A DNA stretch of 64,000 nt. Source: Microbacterium sp. SORGH_AS_1204 (GTDB lineage Bacteria > Actinomycetota > Actinomycetes > Actinomycetales > Microbacteriaceae). How positions within the stretch are numbered: position 1 is the first letter of the stretch; the number at the start of each line of letters is the position of its first letter. Location of the stretch: contig NZ_JAUTBD010000001.1 of the NCBI RefSeq assembly GCF_030818935.1, positions 434,001 to 498,000 on the forward strand, in the 5' to 3' direction. The translations under genes and the position numbers were made by a program. The notes below the pieces were generated by a model. That model was not told the origin of the DNA. It saw nothing but the letters and a program-made list of their open reading frames with translations, and searched no databases. Positions 45,749-55,506 of this stretch are shown in pieces.

Positions 45749-47017
45749 GTGATCGACCTGACTCTGCTGCGTGAAGATCCCGAGCTCGTGAAGCGCTCCC
45801 AGATCGCTCGCGGGGAGTCGCCGGACTCGGTGGACGACGCCCTCGCCGCCGACCGCGACCGCCGCGCCGCCATCACCGCGTTCGAAGAACTGCGCGCGGC
45901 GCAGAACGCGCATGGCAAGCGCGTCGCGCAGGCGCCGAAAGACGCCAAGGCCGCACTGGTGGCCGAGGCCAAGCACCTCAGCGAGCAGGTCAAGGCCGCC
46001 CAACACGCCGCGAACGAGGCGGAGGCGGCCGCCGAGGCCGCACTGGCGAAGATCGAGAACATCGTGATCGCGGGCGTGCCGGCCGGCGGCGAAGAGAACT
46101 TCGTCACCCTCCGCACACATGGCGAGATCCCCACCTACGACTTCGAACCGCGCGACCACCTCGAGATCGGCGAGAAGCTCGGCGCCATCGACATGGAGCG
46201 CGGCACCAAGGTGTCGGGCAGCCGCTTCTACTTCCTCACCGGCATCGGTGCGCGCCTCGAACTCGCGCTGATGACCCTGGCCCTCGACCGCGCGCTGCAG
46301 GCCGGGTTCACGCCGATGATCCCCCCGACGCTCGTGCGCCCCGAGGTCATGCGCGGCACGGGCTTCCTCGGGCAGCACGCCGACGAGATCTACCACCTGC
46401 CCAAAGAAGATCTCTACCTGGTGGGCACGAGCGAGGTCCCCCTCGCCGGCTATCACATGGACGAGATCCTCGATTTCGAGCGGGGCGCCAAGCGCTACGC
46501 CGGGTGGTCCACGTGCTACCGCAGCGAGGCGGGCTCGTACGGCAAAGACACCCGCGGCATCATCCGCGTGCACCAGTTCAACAAGCTCGAGATGTTCGTC
46601 TACACCGATCCCGCCGATGCCGAGGCCGAACACGATCGCCTCGTCGCGATGCAAGAGGGGATGCTGCAAGACCTGGGGCTGGCCTACCGCGTGATCGACG
46701 TGGCCGCGGGCGACCTGGGCTCCAGCGCCGCGCGCAAGTTCGACATCGAGGCCTGGGTCCCCACGCAAGACGCCTACCGCGAGCTCACGAGCACGTCGAA
46801 CTGCACGACCTACCAGGCGCGCCGCCTCGACACCCGCTTCCGCCCCGCCGACGGCGGCAAGACGCAGCCCGTCGCGACGCTGAACGGCACCCTCGCCACG
46901 ACGCGCTGGATCGTGGCACTGCTCGAGACGCACCAGCGCGCCGACGGATCGGTCACGGTGCCCGAGGTGCTGCGACCGTACCTGGGCGGGCTCGAGGTCA
47001 TGGAGCCGATCGCATGA
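45749..47017 (+). CDS. serS: Seryl-tRNA synthetase
   Basis: 422 aa from the GTG at 45749 (RBS AGGATGG). N-terminal coiled-coil arm (residues about 30-105) that grips the long variable arm of tRNA-Ser, then the class II core: motif 1 near [22 protein letters not shown], motif 2 [22 protein letters not shown], motif 3 [16 protein letters not shown]. Two tRNA-Ser genes lie in the same window. Overlaps the next gene by ATGA. Confidence 0.97.
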   Translation: MIDLTLLREDPELVKRSQIARGESPDSVDDALAADRDRRAAITAFEELRAAQNAHGKRVAQAPKDAKAALVAEAKHLSEQVKAAQHAANEAEAAAEAALAKIENIVIAGVPAGGEENFVTLRTHGEIPTYDFEPRDHLEIGEKLGAIDMERGTKVSGSRFYFLTGIGARLELALMTLALDRALQAGFTPMIPPTLVRPEVMRGTGFLGQHADEIYHLPKEDLYLVGTSEVPLAGYHMDEILDFERGAKRYAGWSTCYRSEAGSYGKDTRGIIRVHQFNKLEMFVYTDPADAEAEHDRLVAMQEGMLQDLGLAYRVIDVAAGDLGSSAARKFDIEAWVPTQDAYRELTSTSNCTTYQARRLDTRFRPADGGKTQPVATLNGTLATTRWIVALLETHQRADGSVTVPEVLRPYLGGLEVMEPIA

Positions 47018-47913
47018 CCGACGAGGCCGCTCTTCCCGACACCGGTGCCCTCGAGAGCGCGCCGAAGCAGGAGGCGGCCGACACGGTCGCCGCGCTGGCC
47101 GACGACGCCCCCGTCGGCCGCATGCTGATCGCCCTCGACATCGACGGGACCGTCCTCCTCGAAGACGACACGCTCAGCCCCGGCGTCGTCGAAGCGGTGG
47201 CGCATGCCGGCGAGGCGGGCCACGAGGTGATGCTCGCCACCGGCCGCAGCTGGGACAGCACCCACACGATCATGAGTCGTCTCGGCATCCGTCCGGAGTA
47301 CGCGGTGTGCTCCAACGGCGCGGTGATCATGCGCCGCGTGGGCGGCGAGACCTCCGATGCCTACGAGCGCGCGCACGTCGAGACCTTCGACCCCACCGAG
47401 GTTCTGACCCTGCTCGGGGAGCACCTGGCCGGGGCGCACTTCCTCGTCGAACTGCCCGACGGCACCCGGCTGTTCACGGATTACCTCGACGACTGGAACC
47501 TCGTCGGCGCCAACAAGGTGTCGTTCGAGCGCCTGTCGGATCAGCCGGTGTGCCGCGTCGTCGTCGTCGCCCCCGAGCAGACCGACCAGGACTTCCTGCA
47601 GCTGGTGGAACGCATCGGTCTCAGCCAGGTGTCGTACGCCATCGGCTGGACGGCGTGGCTCGACATCGCACCGCAGGGCGTCGACAAATCGACCGCGCTC
47701 GAGCGCGTGCGCGCGTGGCTCGACATCGCGCCCGAGCGGGTTCTGGTGATGGGCGACGGCCGCAACGACATCGAGATGATGCAGTGGTCCGTGCGCAACG
47801 GTGGTCGCGCGATCGCGATGCACCAGGGGCCTCCCGAGGTGCACGAAGCGGCGGGCGAGGTGGGGCTGTCGGTGACCGAGGGCGGTGTCGCCGCCGCGCT
47901 CCGCGCCCTCTGA
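47014..47913 (+). CDS. HAD-superfamily hydrolase (Cof type)
   Basis: 299 aa. HAD motif [11 protein letters not shown], motif II LATGRSW, Lys of motif III in GVDKSTAL, motif [13 protein letters not shown]; type C2 cap between. A 35-residue acidic leader precedes the domain. Cof-like enzymes dephosphorylate sugar phosphates or cofactors. Translationally coupled to serS. Confidence 0.92.
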   Translation: MTDEAALPDTGALESAPKQEAADTVAALADDAPVGRMLIALDIDGTVLLEDDTLSPGVVEAVAHAGEAGHEVMLATGRSWDSTHTIMSRLGIRPEYAVCSNGAVIMRRVGGETSDAYERAHVETFDPTEVLTLLGEHLAGAHFLVELPDGTRLFTDYLDDWNLVGANKVSFERLSDQPVCRVVVVAPEQTDQDFLQLVERIGLSQVSYAIGWTAWLDIAPQGVDKSTALERVRAWLDIAPERVLVMGDGRNDIEMMQWSVRNGGRAIAMHQGPPEVHEAAGEVGLSVTEGGVAAALRAL

Positions 47914-47978
47914 GCCGCGTCCCGCGACTGCTCGCCGTCGACATCACAGCCCTGCGACGGTTCCCGGCCGACGTCCCA

Positions 47979-48003
47979 CCCCGCCGCCGTGCACGACGGC
48001 GGG
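47979..48003 (+). terminator. Hairpin after HAD gene
   Basis: CCCGCCGCCG pairs with CGACGGCGGG (one mismatch) across TGCA, between convergent genes. Confidence 0.5.
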
Positions 48004-48143
48004 TGTAGTCGACGACACGCCGAGGCCGACAGCGAGTACGCGGCGTGTTCCCGCCTCGTTCTGCCGTTGTGTCCGCGGCACGTGACAGCGCGGTACCGGA
48101 GTCGATTCTCCGGCGTTGTGCGGTCGTCGACCTCGCGGCCTCC

Positions 48144-49394
48144 CTATCGCCCCCAGGCCTCCCGCACCGCCGCCCGCAGCATCCGTCCATCAGCCCGGTC
48201 GAGCGCGCGTCGGCTTCGCTCGTACGCCGCGCGCGCGGCATCCCGGAACACCGCCGCCTGGGCGGGGGCGGATGCCGCGAGCGAGGCGAGGCACTTCTGC
48301 AGCCGCACCTGCACCTCGACGTCGGCTGCGCCATCGCGGGCCAGCGGGCGGAAGGCGTCGTCGACGAGGTCGACGAGTGCGGGCGCCGCGACGAAGACGC
48401 GCTCGTGCTCGATGTCGGCTGTCGCGCTGACGGCGAGGCCGCGGGCGAACACCCGCTGCAGCGCGGCGATGACCTCGATGGCGGTGCCCGGATCGTTCGT
48501 CGCGGCCGACAGTGCGCGGCTGCCGATCTCTGTGAGGGCGATCACCCCGAAGCGCGGGTCCTGTTCGTAGGTGCGGTGATTCTCGATGCGGAAGGCGCGA
48601 CGGATGCCGGCTCGCACGTCGTCATCGACGTCTCCTGCGACCGCGGCGAGCGGAACGCGGGCGTCGGCGATGCGACCGGGCGTTGCGCGGACGTGCACCT
48701 CGATGCCGTATCGGTGCGCGAGGCGGTCGAGTCCGGCGACGTCGACGTGCGTGACGTAGCCCACCTCGACGGCGTGGACCGCGGTGGCCCCCGCGGGCAC
48801 GACGCTCGCCGGCCGTGCTCCGAGCGTCGGCGACTCGGCATACACCTCGAACGACAGCGTCGCGGCCTTCTCGACACGGTCGATGACGTCGGCCATGCGT
48901 CCGAACGTCGACAGGTGAGAGATCCAGCGCAGCAGCGTGAACACGACGATGGCGATTACGACCAGGGTGGCCACAAAGAGGATGGTGCGCCCGCGCGGTT
49001 CGTAGTATCCGGTCGAAAGGGCGACGATACCGACCAGCGAGAAGGTGAACGCGCCGATGAAGGTGGAGACCGCGTTCTGCGACGTCGGGTCGGCGATGAG
49101 CAGGGGTGTCGAGCGGGGTGTGGCGGTCGTGGTGGCGGAGGAGAAGGCCGTGACCATGGCAGTGACCGAGAAGGTGCTGACGGTGAGCATCGCCGTGGCG
49201 ATGATCTGCAGCAACGAGCCGACGGAGTTCTGCGCCAGATCGATCCCGAATTCGAACGGCAGCACCGGGCCGAGATAGTTCGCCGCCAGCGCGACGACGA
49301 CGGCGATGAGCGTGAAGACCGCGGCCCGCACCCACACCTGTCTGCCCAGGCGGAGGAAGAAGGATGCCAGGGAGCTGCGCGTGGTGGTTGCCAT
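48144..49394 (-). CDS. DUF2254 membrane protein
   Basis: 416 aa from the ATG at 49394. Four hydrophobic segments in the first 145 residues (AAVFTLIAVVVALAANYLG, LLQIIATAMLTVSTFSVTAMV, TFIGAFTFSLVGIVAL, ILFVATLVVIAIVVFTLL) with the family string GSLLQIIATAMLTVSTFSVTAM in part, then a large soluble domain with RALSAATNDPGTAIEVI. Function unknown. Confidence 0.9.
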   Translation of the reverse strand: MATTTRSSLASFFLRLGRQVWVRAAVFTLIAVVVALAANYLGPVLPFEFGIDLAQNSVGSLLQIIATAMLTVSTFSVTAMVTAFSSATTTATPRSTPLLIADPTSQNAVSTFIGAFTFSLVGIVALSTGYYEPRGRTILFVATLVVIAIVVFTLLRWISHLSTFGRMADVIDRVEKAATLSFEVYAESPTLGARPASVVPAGATAVHAVEVGYVTHVDVAGLDRLAHRYGIEVHVRATPGRIADARVPLAAVAGDVDDDVRAGIRRAFRIENHRTYEQDPRFGVIALTEIGSRALSAATNDPGTAIEVIAALQRVFARGLAVSATADIEHERVFVAAPALVDLVDDAFRPLARDGAADVEVQVRLQKCLASLAASAPAQAAVFRDAARAAYERSRRALDRADGRMLRAAVREAWGR

Positions 49395-49599
49395 TCCGTC
49401 GACGCTATCCGGTCGTCGGTGTCGCAGCCCGGGGCTGGACGGCCCCGCGCGCCGCGGTCTGGGACACGTCGGCGAAACGTCGCGCAACTTGTCGGACATG
49501 TCGCACTGCCAGGGTCGGACCGTCCCCTTCGATCGGATGCCGAGAGGCCCCCCGCGGCTGACGATCGTTCTCGTCTCACCCGAGGAGCCCCCACTGCGC

Positions 49600-50394
49600 A
49601 TGTCCACCGTCACCCCCACCTCCCGATCGAGGATGCGCCGCTTCGGCGCCTCCCTCGTCGCGGGCCTCGCCCTCTTCGGCCCGCTCGCCCTCGCCCCCGC
49701 GGCGCACGCGGCCGCACCGACCGCGACTCTCACGCTCGAGGTCGCTCCCACGACCCCCACCGAGGGTGACACGGTCGTCGTGACCGTCCGCGGATCCGGC
49801 GTGACCGACCTGTACGCCTACGACCTCGTCTTGTCGGTCGACGATTCCCTGCTCGAGCCCACCGGCGACAACGCGACCGGGCCGGACGGCGGATTTACGT
49901 CCGCCGTCGCCACGTCGGGCGATGTGACCGTGAGTCACACCCGCCTCGGGACATCTCCCGGCCTGTCGAGTGCCGACCCCCTCGTGCTCGCCAGCGTGCC
50001 CCTGCGCACACTCGCCCCCGGCGCGGCCCGCATCGAGCTGTCGGCGGTGCGCCTGGTCTCGTCGACGGGCGAGGCGACGACGCTCGGCTCCGGAGCCTCC
50101 GCTTCGCTTCCCATCGGCGCCCCGACGACACCGACACCCGTCCCCACGGCATCCGCGTCGCCCACGCCGACACCCACCCCCACGGCATCCGCGACGCCTA
50201 CGTCGACCTCCACCCCGACGGCATCCGCGTCGCCGACGCCCACCGCCTCGGCATCCCCCACGCCCGGTGCATCGGGCCTCGCGACGACCGGTGTCGACGC
50301 CGCCGTCTGGATGACCTCCGGGGCCGTCGGTATCGCTCTCGTGGCCGCCGGGACCCTGTTCGTCGCCCGTCGCCGCCAGGGGGTGCGCGAATGA
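49600..50394 (+). CDS. Cohesin-like cell-wall protein with LATTG sorting signal
   Basis: 264 aa from the ATG at 49600 (GAGGAG upstream). Signal peptide to about residue 38. Residues 41-172 read as a cohesin-type beta sandwich: TLEVAPTTPTEGDTVVVTVRG, LYAYDLVLSVDDSLLEP, VSHTRLGTSPGLSSADPLVLASVPLRTL, ARIELSAVRLVSSTG. A Thr/Ser/Pro linker (175-224) leads to LATTG (227-231), a hydrophobic helix and the tail RRRQGVRE, a sortase (probably class E) substrate. Its stop overlaps or abuts the next gene, whose product has a dockerin-like module, so a binding partnership is plausible. Confidence 0.82.
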   Translation: MSTVTPTSRSRMRRFGASLVAGLALFGPLALAPAAHAAAPTATLTLEVAPTTPTEGDTVVVTVRGSGVTDLYAYDLVLSVDDSLLEPTGDNATGPDGGFTSAVATSGDVTVSHTRLGTSPGLSSADPLVLASVPLRTLAPGAARIELSAVRLVSSTGEATTLGSGASASLPIGAPTTPTPVPTASASPTPTPTPTASATPTSTSTPTASASPTPTASASPTPGASGLATTGVDAAVWMTSGAVGIALVAAGTLFVARRRQGVRE

Positions 50395-50435
50395 ACGCCC
50401 GAGTCTCATCCGTTTCGTCTCGTGAAGGATCCGTC

Positions 50436-52259
50436 ATGACCCCCCTGTCCCGACGTGCTCTCGCCGTCGCGGCCGCTCTCGGCGTCGTCGCGGCCGGTTC
50501 GGTGGTCGCACCCGCGGCCGCCACGGCGGCCCCGGCGCCGGCACCCGCCGCGGCCCCCTTCCTCGCGCCGTACTACACCGAGCTCGACCGCACCGGCGAC
50601 GAGCAGGTCACCGCGGCCGATCTCGGGGTGCTCGCCGCCGAGATCGGCCTCACGTCCGACGACGCCGGATGGACGGATGCCGCGGCCTCCGACCTCGACG
50701 GCGACGGTGCCGTCACGGCATCCGATCTCGCACTGTTGTCGCAGCGGGTGATCTACGACGACGGTCCCTTCCAGCTCGTCGAGGCCGACACCGTGTCGAT
50801 GCAGGCGGCCATGAACGCGGGCGTGATCACCTCGGTGTCGCTCACGCAGCAGTACCTCGACCGCATCGCCGCGTACGACACGGTCGTGCGGCAGGAGGGC
50901 GGCCGCCCGCTGAACTCGATCATCACCACCAGCGACGTGGCGTTGACGGCGGCGGCCGAGGCAGACGCCATCCGCGCCGAGAAGGGCATGACCAGCATGC
51001 TCCTCGGCATCCCGGTCGCGCTGAAAGACAACTACAACACCGTCGACATGCCGACCACCGCCGGGTGCGGTTGCTGGAACGACAACCAGACGACGACGGA
51101 TGCCACCATGGTCGCCGGCCTGCGCGCCGACGGCGCCGTGATCGTGGCCAAGGCTTCGATGGACGAGTTCGCCATCAACCTGTCGTCGCAGTGGTCGGCC
51201 TATCAGCCCGCGGGGACGGCGCTGACCGTCTCGAGCCCGTACGACACGACCAAGACGTCGGGGGGTTCCAGCGGTGGCACGGGTGCGGCGATCGCCGCGA
51301 ACCTCGCGGGCCTCGGTTTCGGCACCGACACCGGCGGCTCGATCCGCATCCCGTCGACGTACAACCAGCTCGTCGGCGTGCGCCCGACGGTCGGTCTCGC
51401 CAGCCGCAACGGGATCGTGCCGCTCGCGCTGTCGCAGGACACCGGTGGCCCCATGGCCCGTTCGGTGCTCGATGCGGCGGTCGCGCTCGACGCCGTCGTC
51501 GGTCAGGACCCGGCGGATCCGATCACGGCACGGCAGGAGGGCAAGGTTCCCGAGACGTACACCTCGTACCTCGACGCGGAATCCCTCGCCGGTACGAGGA
51601 TCGGCTACATCGCGTCGATGCTCGGCACGAACCCGATCACGCAACGGCTCTTCACGCAGGCGCGGGCGTCGCTCGAAGCGCGCGGCGCGACCGTCGTGGA
51701 GGTGGCCGCGCCCGAGGGATTTGACAAGATCGTCGGTGAGGGCAGCGGCAGTGGCCCCGAGTTCAACCACGACCTGAGTGACTACATCGCCTCTCACCTC
51801 AACCCGGCGGTGGCGACGCGCAGTCTGCTCGAGATCTCGACGTCGCCGAACATCGTGCCCGGTCGCGCGGAGAGCCCGTACGGTTCACGCGCGGCGGTCA
51901 CGGAGGAGGCCTACCAGGCGTGGGCGGGACCGCAGGGCACGCACACCCTGCAGCTGGCCCGGGGCAAGCAGATCATGACCGCGCTGATGGATGACCAGGA
52001 GCTGGATGCCGTGATCTACCCGAGCGGCAACCCGTACTCGACCATCGGCACCAACATGCGTCTGAGCCCGAACACCGGGCTGCCCGCGGTCACCGTGCCG
52101 ATGGGGCAGGGCGTGGCGGGAGAGGCGTCGACCGGGGGAGTGAACCTCGAGTTCCTCGGGCGCGATTTCGCCGAGGGTCCGCTCATCGGGCTCGCCTACG
52201 CGTTCGAGCAGGCGACGCACGCGCGCACGACACCGGCGGCTTACGGCCCGCTCGGCTGA
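50436..52259 (+). CDS. Secreted amidase-signature hydrolase with N-terminal dockerin-like module
   Basis: 607 aa from the ATG at 50436, preferred because GAAGGA sits 7 bases upstream; an ATG at 50391 overlaps the previous stop. Signal peptide to about residue 32. Residues 49-108 contain two EF-hand-like repeats: LDRTGDEQVTAADLGVL (D51, D55, D62) and DLDGDGAVTASDLALL (D86, D88, D90, D97), the type I dockerin layout. The amidase-signature domain follows: K197 in VALKDNYN, Ser278 in GGSSGG and Ser302 in DTGGSIRIP, the Ser-cisSer-Lys triad with the 24-residue Ser-Ser spacing of this family. Hydrolyses an amide outside the cell; substrate unknown. Placement beside a cohesin-like wall protein is the key clue. 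Confidence 0.85.
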   Translation: MTPLSRRALAVAAALGVVAAGSVVAPAAATAAPAPAPAAAPFLAPYYTELDRTGDEQVTAADLGVLAAEIGLTSDDAGWTDAAASDLDGDGAVTASDLALLSQRVIYDDGPFQLVEADTVSMQAAMNAGVITSVSLTQQYLDRIAAYDTVVRQEGGRPLNSIITTSDVALTAAAEADAIRAEKGMTSMLLGIPVALKDNYNTVDMPTTAGCGCWNDNQTTTDATMVAGLRADGAVIVAKASMDEFAINLSSQWSAYQPAGTALTVSSPYDTTKTSGGSSGGTGAAIAANLAGLGFGTDTGGSIRIPSTYNQLVGVRPTVGLASRNGIVPLALSQDTGGPMARSVLDAAVALDAVVGQDPADPITARQEGKVPETYTSYLDAESLAGTRIGYIASMLGTNPITQRLFTQARASLEARGATVVEVAAPEGFDKIVGEGSGSGPEFNHDLSDYIASHLNPAVATRSLLEISTSPNIVPGRAESPYGSRAAVTEEAYQAWAGPQGTHTLQLARGKQIMTALMDDQELDAVIYPSGNPYSTIGTNMRLSPNTGLPAVTVPMGQGVAGEASTGGVNLEFLGRDFAEGPLIGLAYAFEQATHARTTPAAYGPLG

Positions 52260-52362
52260 TGCGCGTGCATGGCGGCGGCTCCGGGTCTTCGCGCCCGGAG
52301 CCGCCGTCGGGCCAATGCGCGTGCGACCCCCGGCTTCCGCCTCGGTAGACTCGGGGCGTCCG

Positions 52363-52450
52363 GGAGGGTTGTCCGAGCGGCCGATGGACCTGGTCTTGAA
52401 AACCAGTGGGCAGCAATGTCCCGTGGGTTCGAATCCCACACCCTCCGCCA
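52363..52450 (+). tRNA. tRNA-Ser (anticodon UGA)
   Basis: Acceptor GGAGGGT pairs with ACCCTCC; anticodon stem CTGGT/ACCAG with loop CTTGAAA (TGA); long variable arm TGGGCAGCAATGTCCC; T arm GTGGG-TTCGAAT-CCCAC; encoded CCA. Class II tRNA read by SerRS. Marks the boundary with the foreign segment to its right. Confidence 0.97.
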
Positions 52451-53792
52451 AATGTGCGTTATTCGAACCCCGCCCAAATGAAAGTTCGGGCGGGGTTTGC
52501 GCATATTCGCCGCTGTCCGCAGTCTGCATGCGGAGGAGCACCGCAGAAGGGCTCCAACGACGCTCTGGACGGTTCCCCCACTCTCGGACCGGCACAAGCG
52601 CTCCGTCCGTTCCTGTGGCGCTCTGTGCGGCGTCCTGTTGAGTCGGAACCGGGACTACTGCCATCTCCCGCGCTTCGACAGCCAGGGTCGAATCTTTGGA
52701 AAGCAGGCCCGCGAACAGTTCCTGGACTTCGGCGTCCTCGACCGAGCCGTCCTGGCCGATGAATAGCTTCGTGAACAGCCCCTGATTGAGTAGCCGCCGC
52801 TCGGCAGGGATGGCGTTGACGTACTGCTCGTGGCAGAGGCGAGCGACTTCCAGTGCGCGTTCAAGCTGGTCGTCCAGCTGCTCCAACGCTTGTTCGGACG
52901 AAGCGATCTGATGCTCGGCGGCATCGGCCTCGCGGGTGATCCGGTCCGTCTCGCTCTTCAGGATGTCCAGGGGCACGGCACCCGCGTAGTGCGCCTTCAT
53001 GAGTGCGGCTTGTTCGTTCTTCAGCGCCGCGTGGCGGCGTCGCGCCTCACCGAGCGTGAAGCGCGCGTCGGCCTGGCCGTTCGCTAGCTCCTCGCGCACG
53101 ACGTGGCGGACCTCTTCGATGCGCTTCGGCGTGAAGTGTAGGCGAAGGTAGAAGTCCTCGACGCCCTTCTCCACTGCCTCCACGCTGACGTACTTCCTCG
53201 TGCAGTGCGCGGCCTTGGCGCGCCGTCCGAGGCAGAAGAAGTAGTCGTAGTACGCGCCCAGCTTTCCCTTGTTGCGGGTGAAGACCAGACGGTTGCCGCA
53301 CTCGCCGCAGTAGATCGTGCCTTTGAGGTAGTGCGGGTGGCGGCGATCCTTTTCACCGGCGGAGTTGTGCGCGGCGAGTACGTCCTGCACCCGAAGCCAC
53401 AACTCCCTCGGAATCAGCGACGGGTGCGAGCCCTCGTAGAACGCCACCTCATAAACGACGATGCCGACGTAATACGGGTGCGCCAGGAGACGGTGGAGCG
53501 TTGAGACGGTGATGGGCCGCGCGGGCCGGTTGTATCCGCCTCGATTCACGAGCCCCCGTGCTTCCAGCGCCGCACACAGGTTCTGAAGGCTCCAGTTGCC
53601 GGTGGCGTACTCCTCGAAGGCCCAGCGGATGTGCGGTGCGCGCTGCTCGTCGATCTCGACCCAGCGGATGTCCGCGCGCCCTTCCTTGCGCTGCCTATTC
53701 ACGTACCCGAGCGGAGCTTGGGCAGGGGTCCCACCCTCCTTCAGCTTCGTCGTAATGCCCTTGCGTACTTCGCTCGCCAGGTTGTTGGAGTA
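52451..53792 (-). pseudogene. Large serine recombinase remnant (N-terminal catalytic domain missing)
   Basis: The frame is open from 53792, where it reads YSNNLASEVRKGITTKLKEGG then TPAQAPLGYVN, the usual linker from resolvase to recombinase domain; a TAG lies directly upstream (53793-53795). Present: PF07508 recombinase domain (HIRWAFEEYATGNWSLQNLCAAL, VSTLHRLLAHPYYVG), zinc ribbon (YCGECGNRL..YFFCLGR..C) and a long coiled coil (about 52800-53080). The first 150 or so residues with the nucleophilic serine are gone, so it cannot recombine. The frame has no stop before the tRNA and runs antisense through tRNA-Ser to 51885. Confidence 0.85.
52466..52497 (+). terminator. Hairpin downstream of tRNA-Ser
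   Basis: AACCCCGCCC pairs with GGGCGGGGTT across 12 bases, followed by T-rich TTGC. Rho-independent terminator for the tRNA. Confidence 0.8.
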
Positions 53793-54576
53793 CTACCAGG
53801 CCCCGTCGCCACGGCGTGCCGCATCGTGCGCAGATGCCTTCAGGGCAGCCCGCGCGAACGCATTGCTCGGCGAGGGTGACCGGGAAGGTGGCGTGGTGGT
53901 CCCCCTTCCAGGCGCTGACCGCAATCGTCCAGACGTCACCGGGGTTGGCTCCGAGATCGTGTCCGACTGTGCCGAGTGCCCGGTTGCGCTTGAGGCCGTC
54001 CCCGCGATCACCGTGCTTTCCCTGCCACGTGTCTGGACCGGTGCGTCCGGGGAGTGCATCCCGTCGCTTCGGCGGCCGCGTGAGGTGTGGACGACGGACG
54101 GCGTCGAGGTCGAAGAAATACTGCGGCGACTTGGTGAAGACGTAGACGACTTCCCATTGATTGCGGAGACGGTCGCTGACCGCGGTCGGAAGACCGTTCG
54201 GCTTCGCCCAGACGACCTTGTTCCGTAGTACCCAGCCGGATTCGACCATTGCAATCGCGAGCCGTTCCGGCCCGAGTAGGAGGCTCTTCTTGGGAGCACC
54301 GTTGCCGGGGGTTCGAGAGTAGCTGTCGCCGACGTTGAGCCAGAGCGTCCCCGAGGGCTTCAGAACATCCTTCAGCGGCTCAACGACGCGGAGCATGTTG
54401 TCGACCCAGCCCTGAACGTTCGCCTCGTTACCGAGCTGATCGGCCATGCCGTAGAGTCGCGCAGCGCGTTGGCGTACGGCGGGCTGGTCAGCACCATGTC
54501 GACGGACTCGGGGTGGGAGCGTCCTCAACGTGGCGGCAGCGTCGCCGACCAGAAGCCGCGGATCGTCGCTAGACAT
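53695..54576 (-). pseudogene. DNA methyltransferase remnant (N4/N6, TSPPY type), truncated and frameshifted
   Basis: Starts MSSDDPRLLVGDAAATLRTLPP. A 17-residue stretch is garbled: one extra C near 54520 and one missing base near 54458 hide VDMVLTSPPYANALRD, which is motif IV. The normal frame resumes with YGMADQLGNE and continues through LKPSGTLWLNVGDSYS, VWAKPNGLPTAVSDRLRNQWEVVYVF, WTIAVSAWKGDHHATFPVTLAEQCVRAGCPEG, CARCGTPWRR. After about 53800 it enters recombinase DNA in the wrong frame and stops at 53695. The C-terminal part expected to carry SAM motif I is missing. Confidence 0.8.
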
Positions 54577-55330
54577 GGTCCGCCTCGCTCTCTCCGGTGA
54601 GGGTCTTCACGAGGTTCTGGGGCGTCGAGAAGGCATGCAGGGCCATCGTCACCCGGGCCGTGTGCCCCAACTGCTTCTGGATGCGGCTGAGCCGCGTCTC
54701 ACTCGACGCGATCCAGACCACCCGTGGGAAGCCGCCCGAGCGCCTCTCTTCGATACCGGTTCGCCAGTACGCCTAGTAGACGCCGGCCTTCTTGACGATG
54801 TTTTGAGCGATTCGGTCGAGCGGTCGAACTCCCCGAAGATCAGCGACTCGTAGTCCGCGTGCGCTGCCACGACCGCGAAGAAGTCTGGCTTCAAGGTGAT
54901 GAGATGCCCGCCGATCCCAGGGAACGGACGCCAGCAGCGCGGTTCAGTAGTGAAGTCGATGAGGCGCAGCGTTCCGGCGCGCTCCGCTTTGATGAGGTCG
55001 AGGTGGATATCCGCGATCCCTAGTTCGTGCTGAAGGAACGCCGTCGACGGGACGCGCACGCGTCGGTCTGGCTCGCCGCTCGAGGCCAGGCGCTCGCCTA
55101 CGGGGGTCAGGTGCCAGATGTGCTGGGACGATCCGCCGCTGACGCCACCCAGGCTTCGTGGCAGCGCGGTGATGATGCCGTAGCTCCTGAGCTTGGCGAG
55201 GACACGGCGGGCACTCCGAGCACCGCTCAGCGTCGTCGCGTGGTCGGCGAAATGCCACCGTTCGAGGTGTCGGGTGTTGAGGAATCGGTGCTGCTTCCGG
55301 CCTACTCCGAGTGACGCTACGCAACCTGAA
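54571..55330 (-). pseudogene. Replication-relaxation family protein, disrupted
   Basis: The minus-strand frame reads KQHRFLNTRHLERWHFADHA, RRVLAKLRSYGIITALPRSLGG, HIWHLTPVGERLASS, then RVRVPSTAFLQHELGIADIHLDLI, FFAVVAAHADYESLIFGEFDRSTESLK: the N-terminal winged-helix and nuclease-like parts of PF13814 proteins. Near 54803 one A is missing in a poly-A run; in the restored frame (IVKKAGVY) there is also a TAG at 54773-54775, then AYWRTGIEERRSGGFPRVVWIA..TGESEADHV ending at 54571, overlapping the methyltransferase start. No start codon precedes 55330. Such proteins occur on actinobacterial plasmids and integrative elements. Confidence 0.8.
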
Positions 55331-55506
55331 CCGGGTCCATGCCGTCATTTCAAGCGGCAACGACCAGTTTTACCTGCTCGACTTTCGCGGCTCGCTCTAG
55401 GCGGCTCAGCCTTGGACTCCGGGTCTCCGTATTTGCTTGCGTGCCTCAGCTGCCCCGTTCAAATGACGCAGTGTCGCGACCACTAATTGCTATAGATGGC
55501 GGCCTA

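Noticed and set aside
51885..52450. C-terminal 190 residues of the recombinase frame
   Set aside because: Antisense of tRNA-Ser and the amidase gene; not protein-like.
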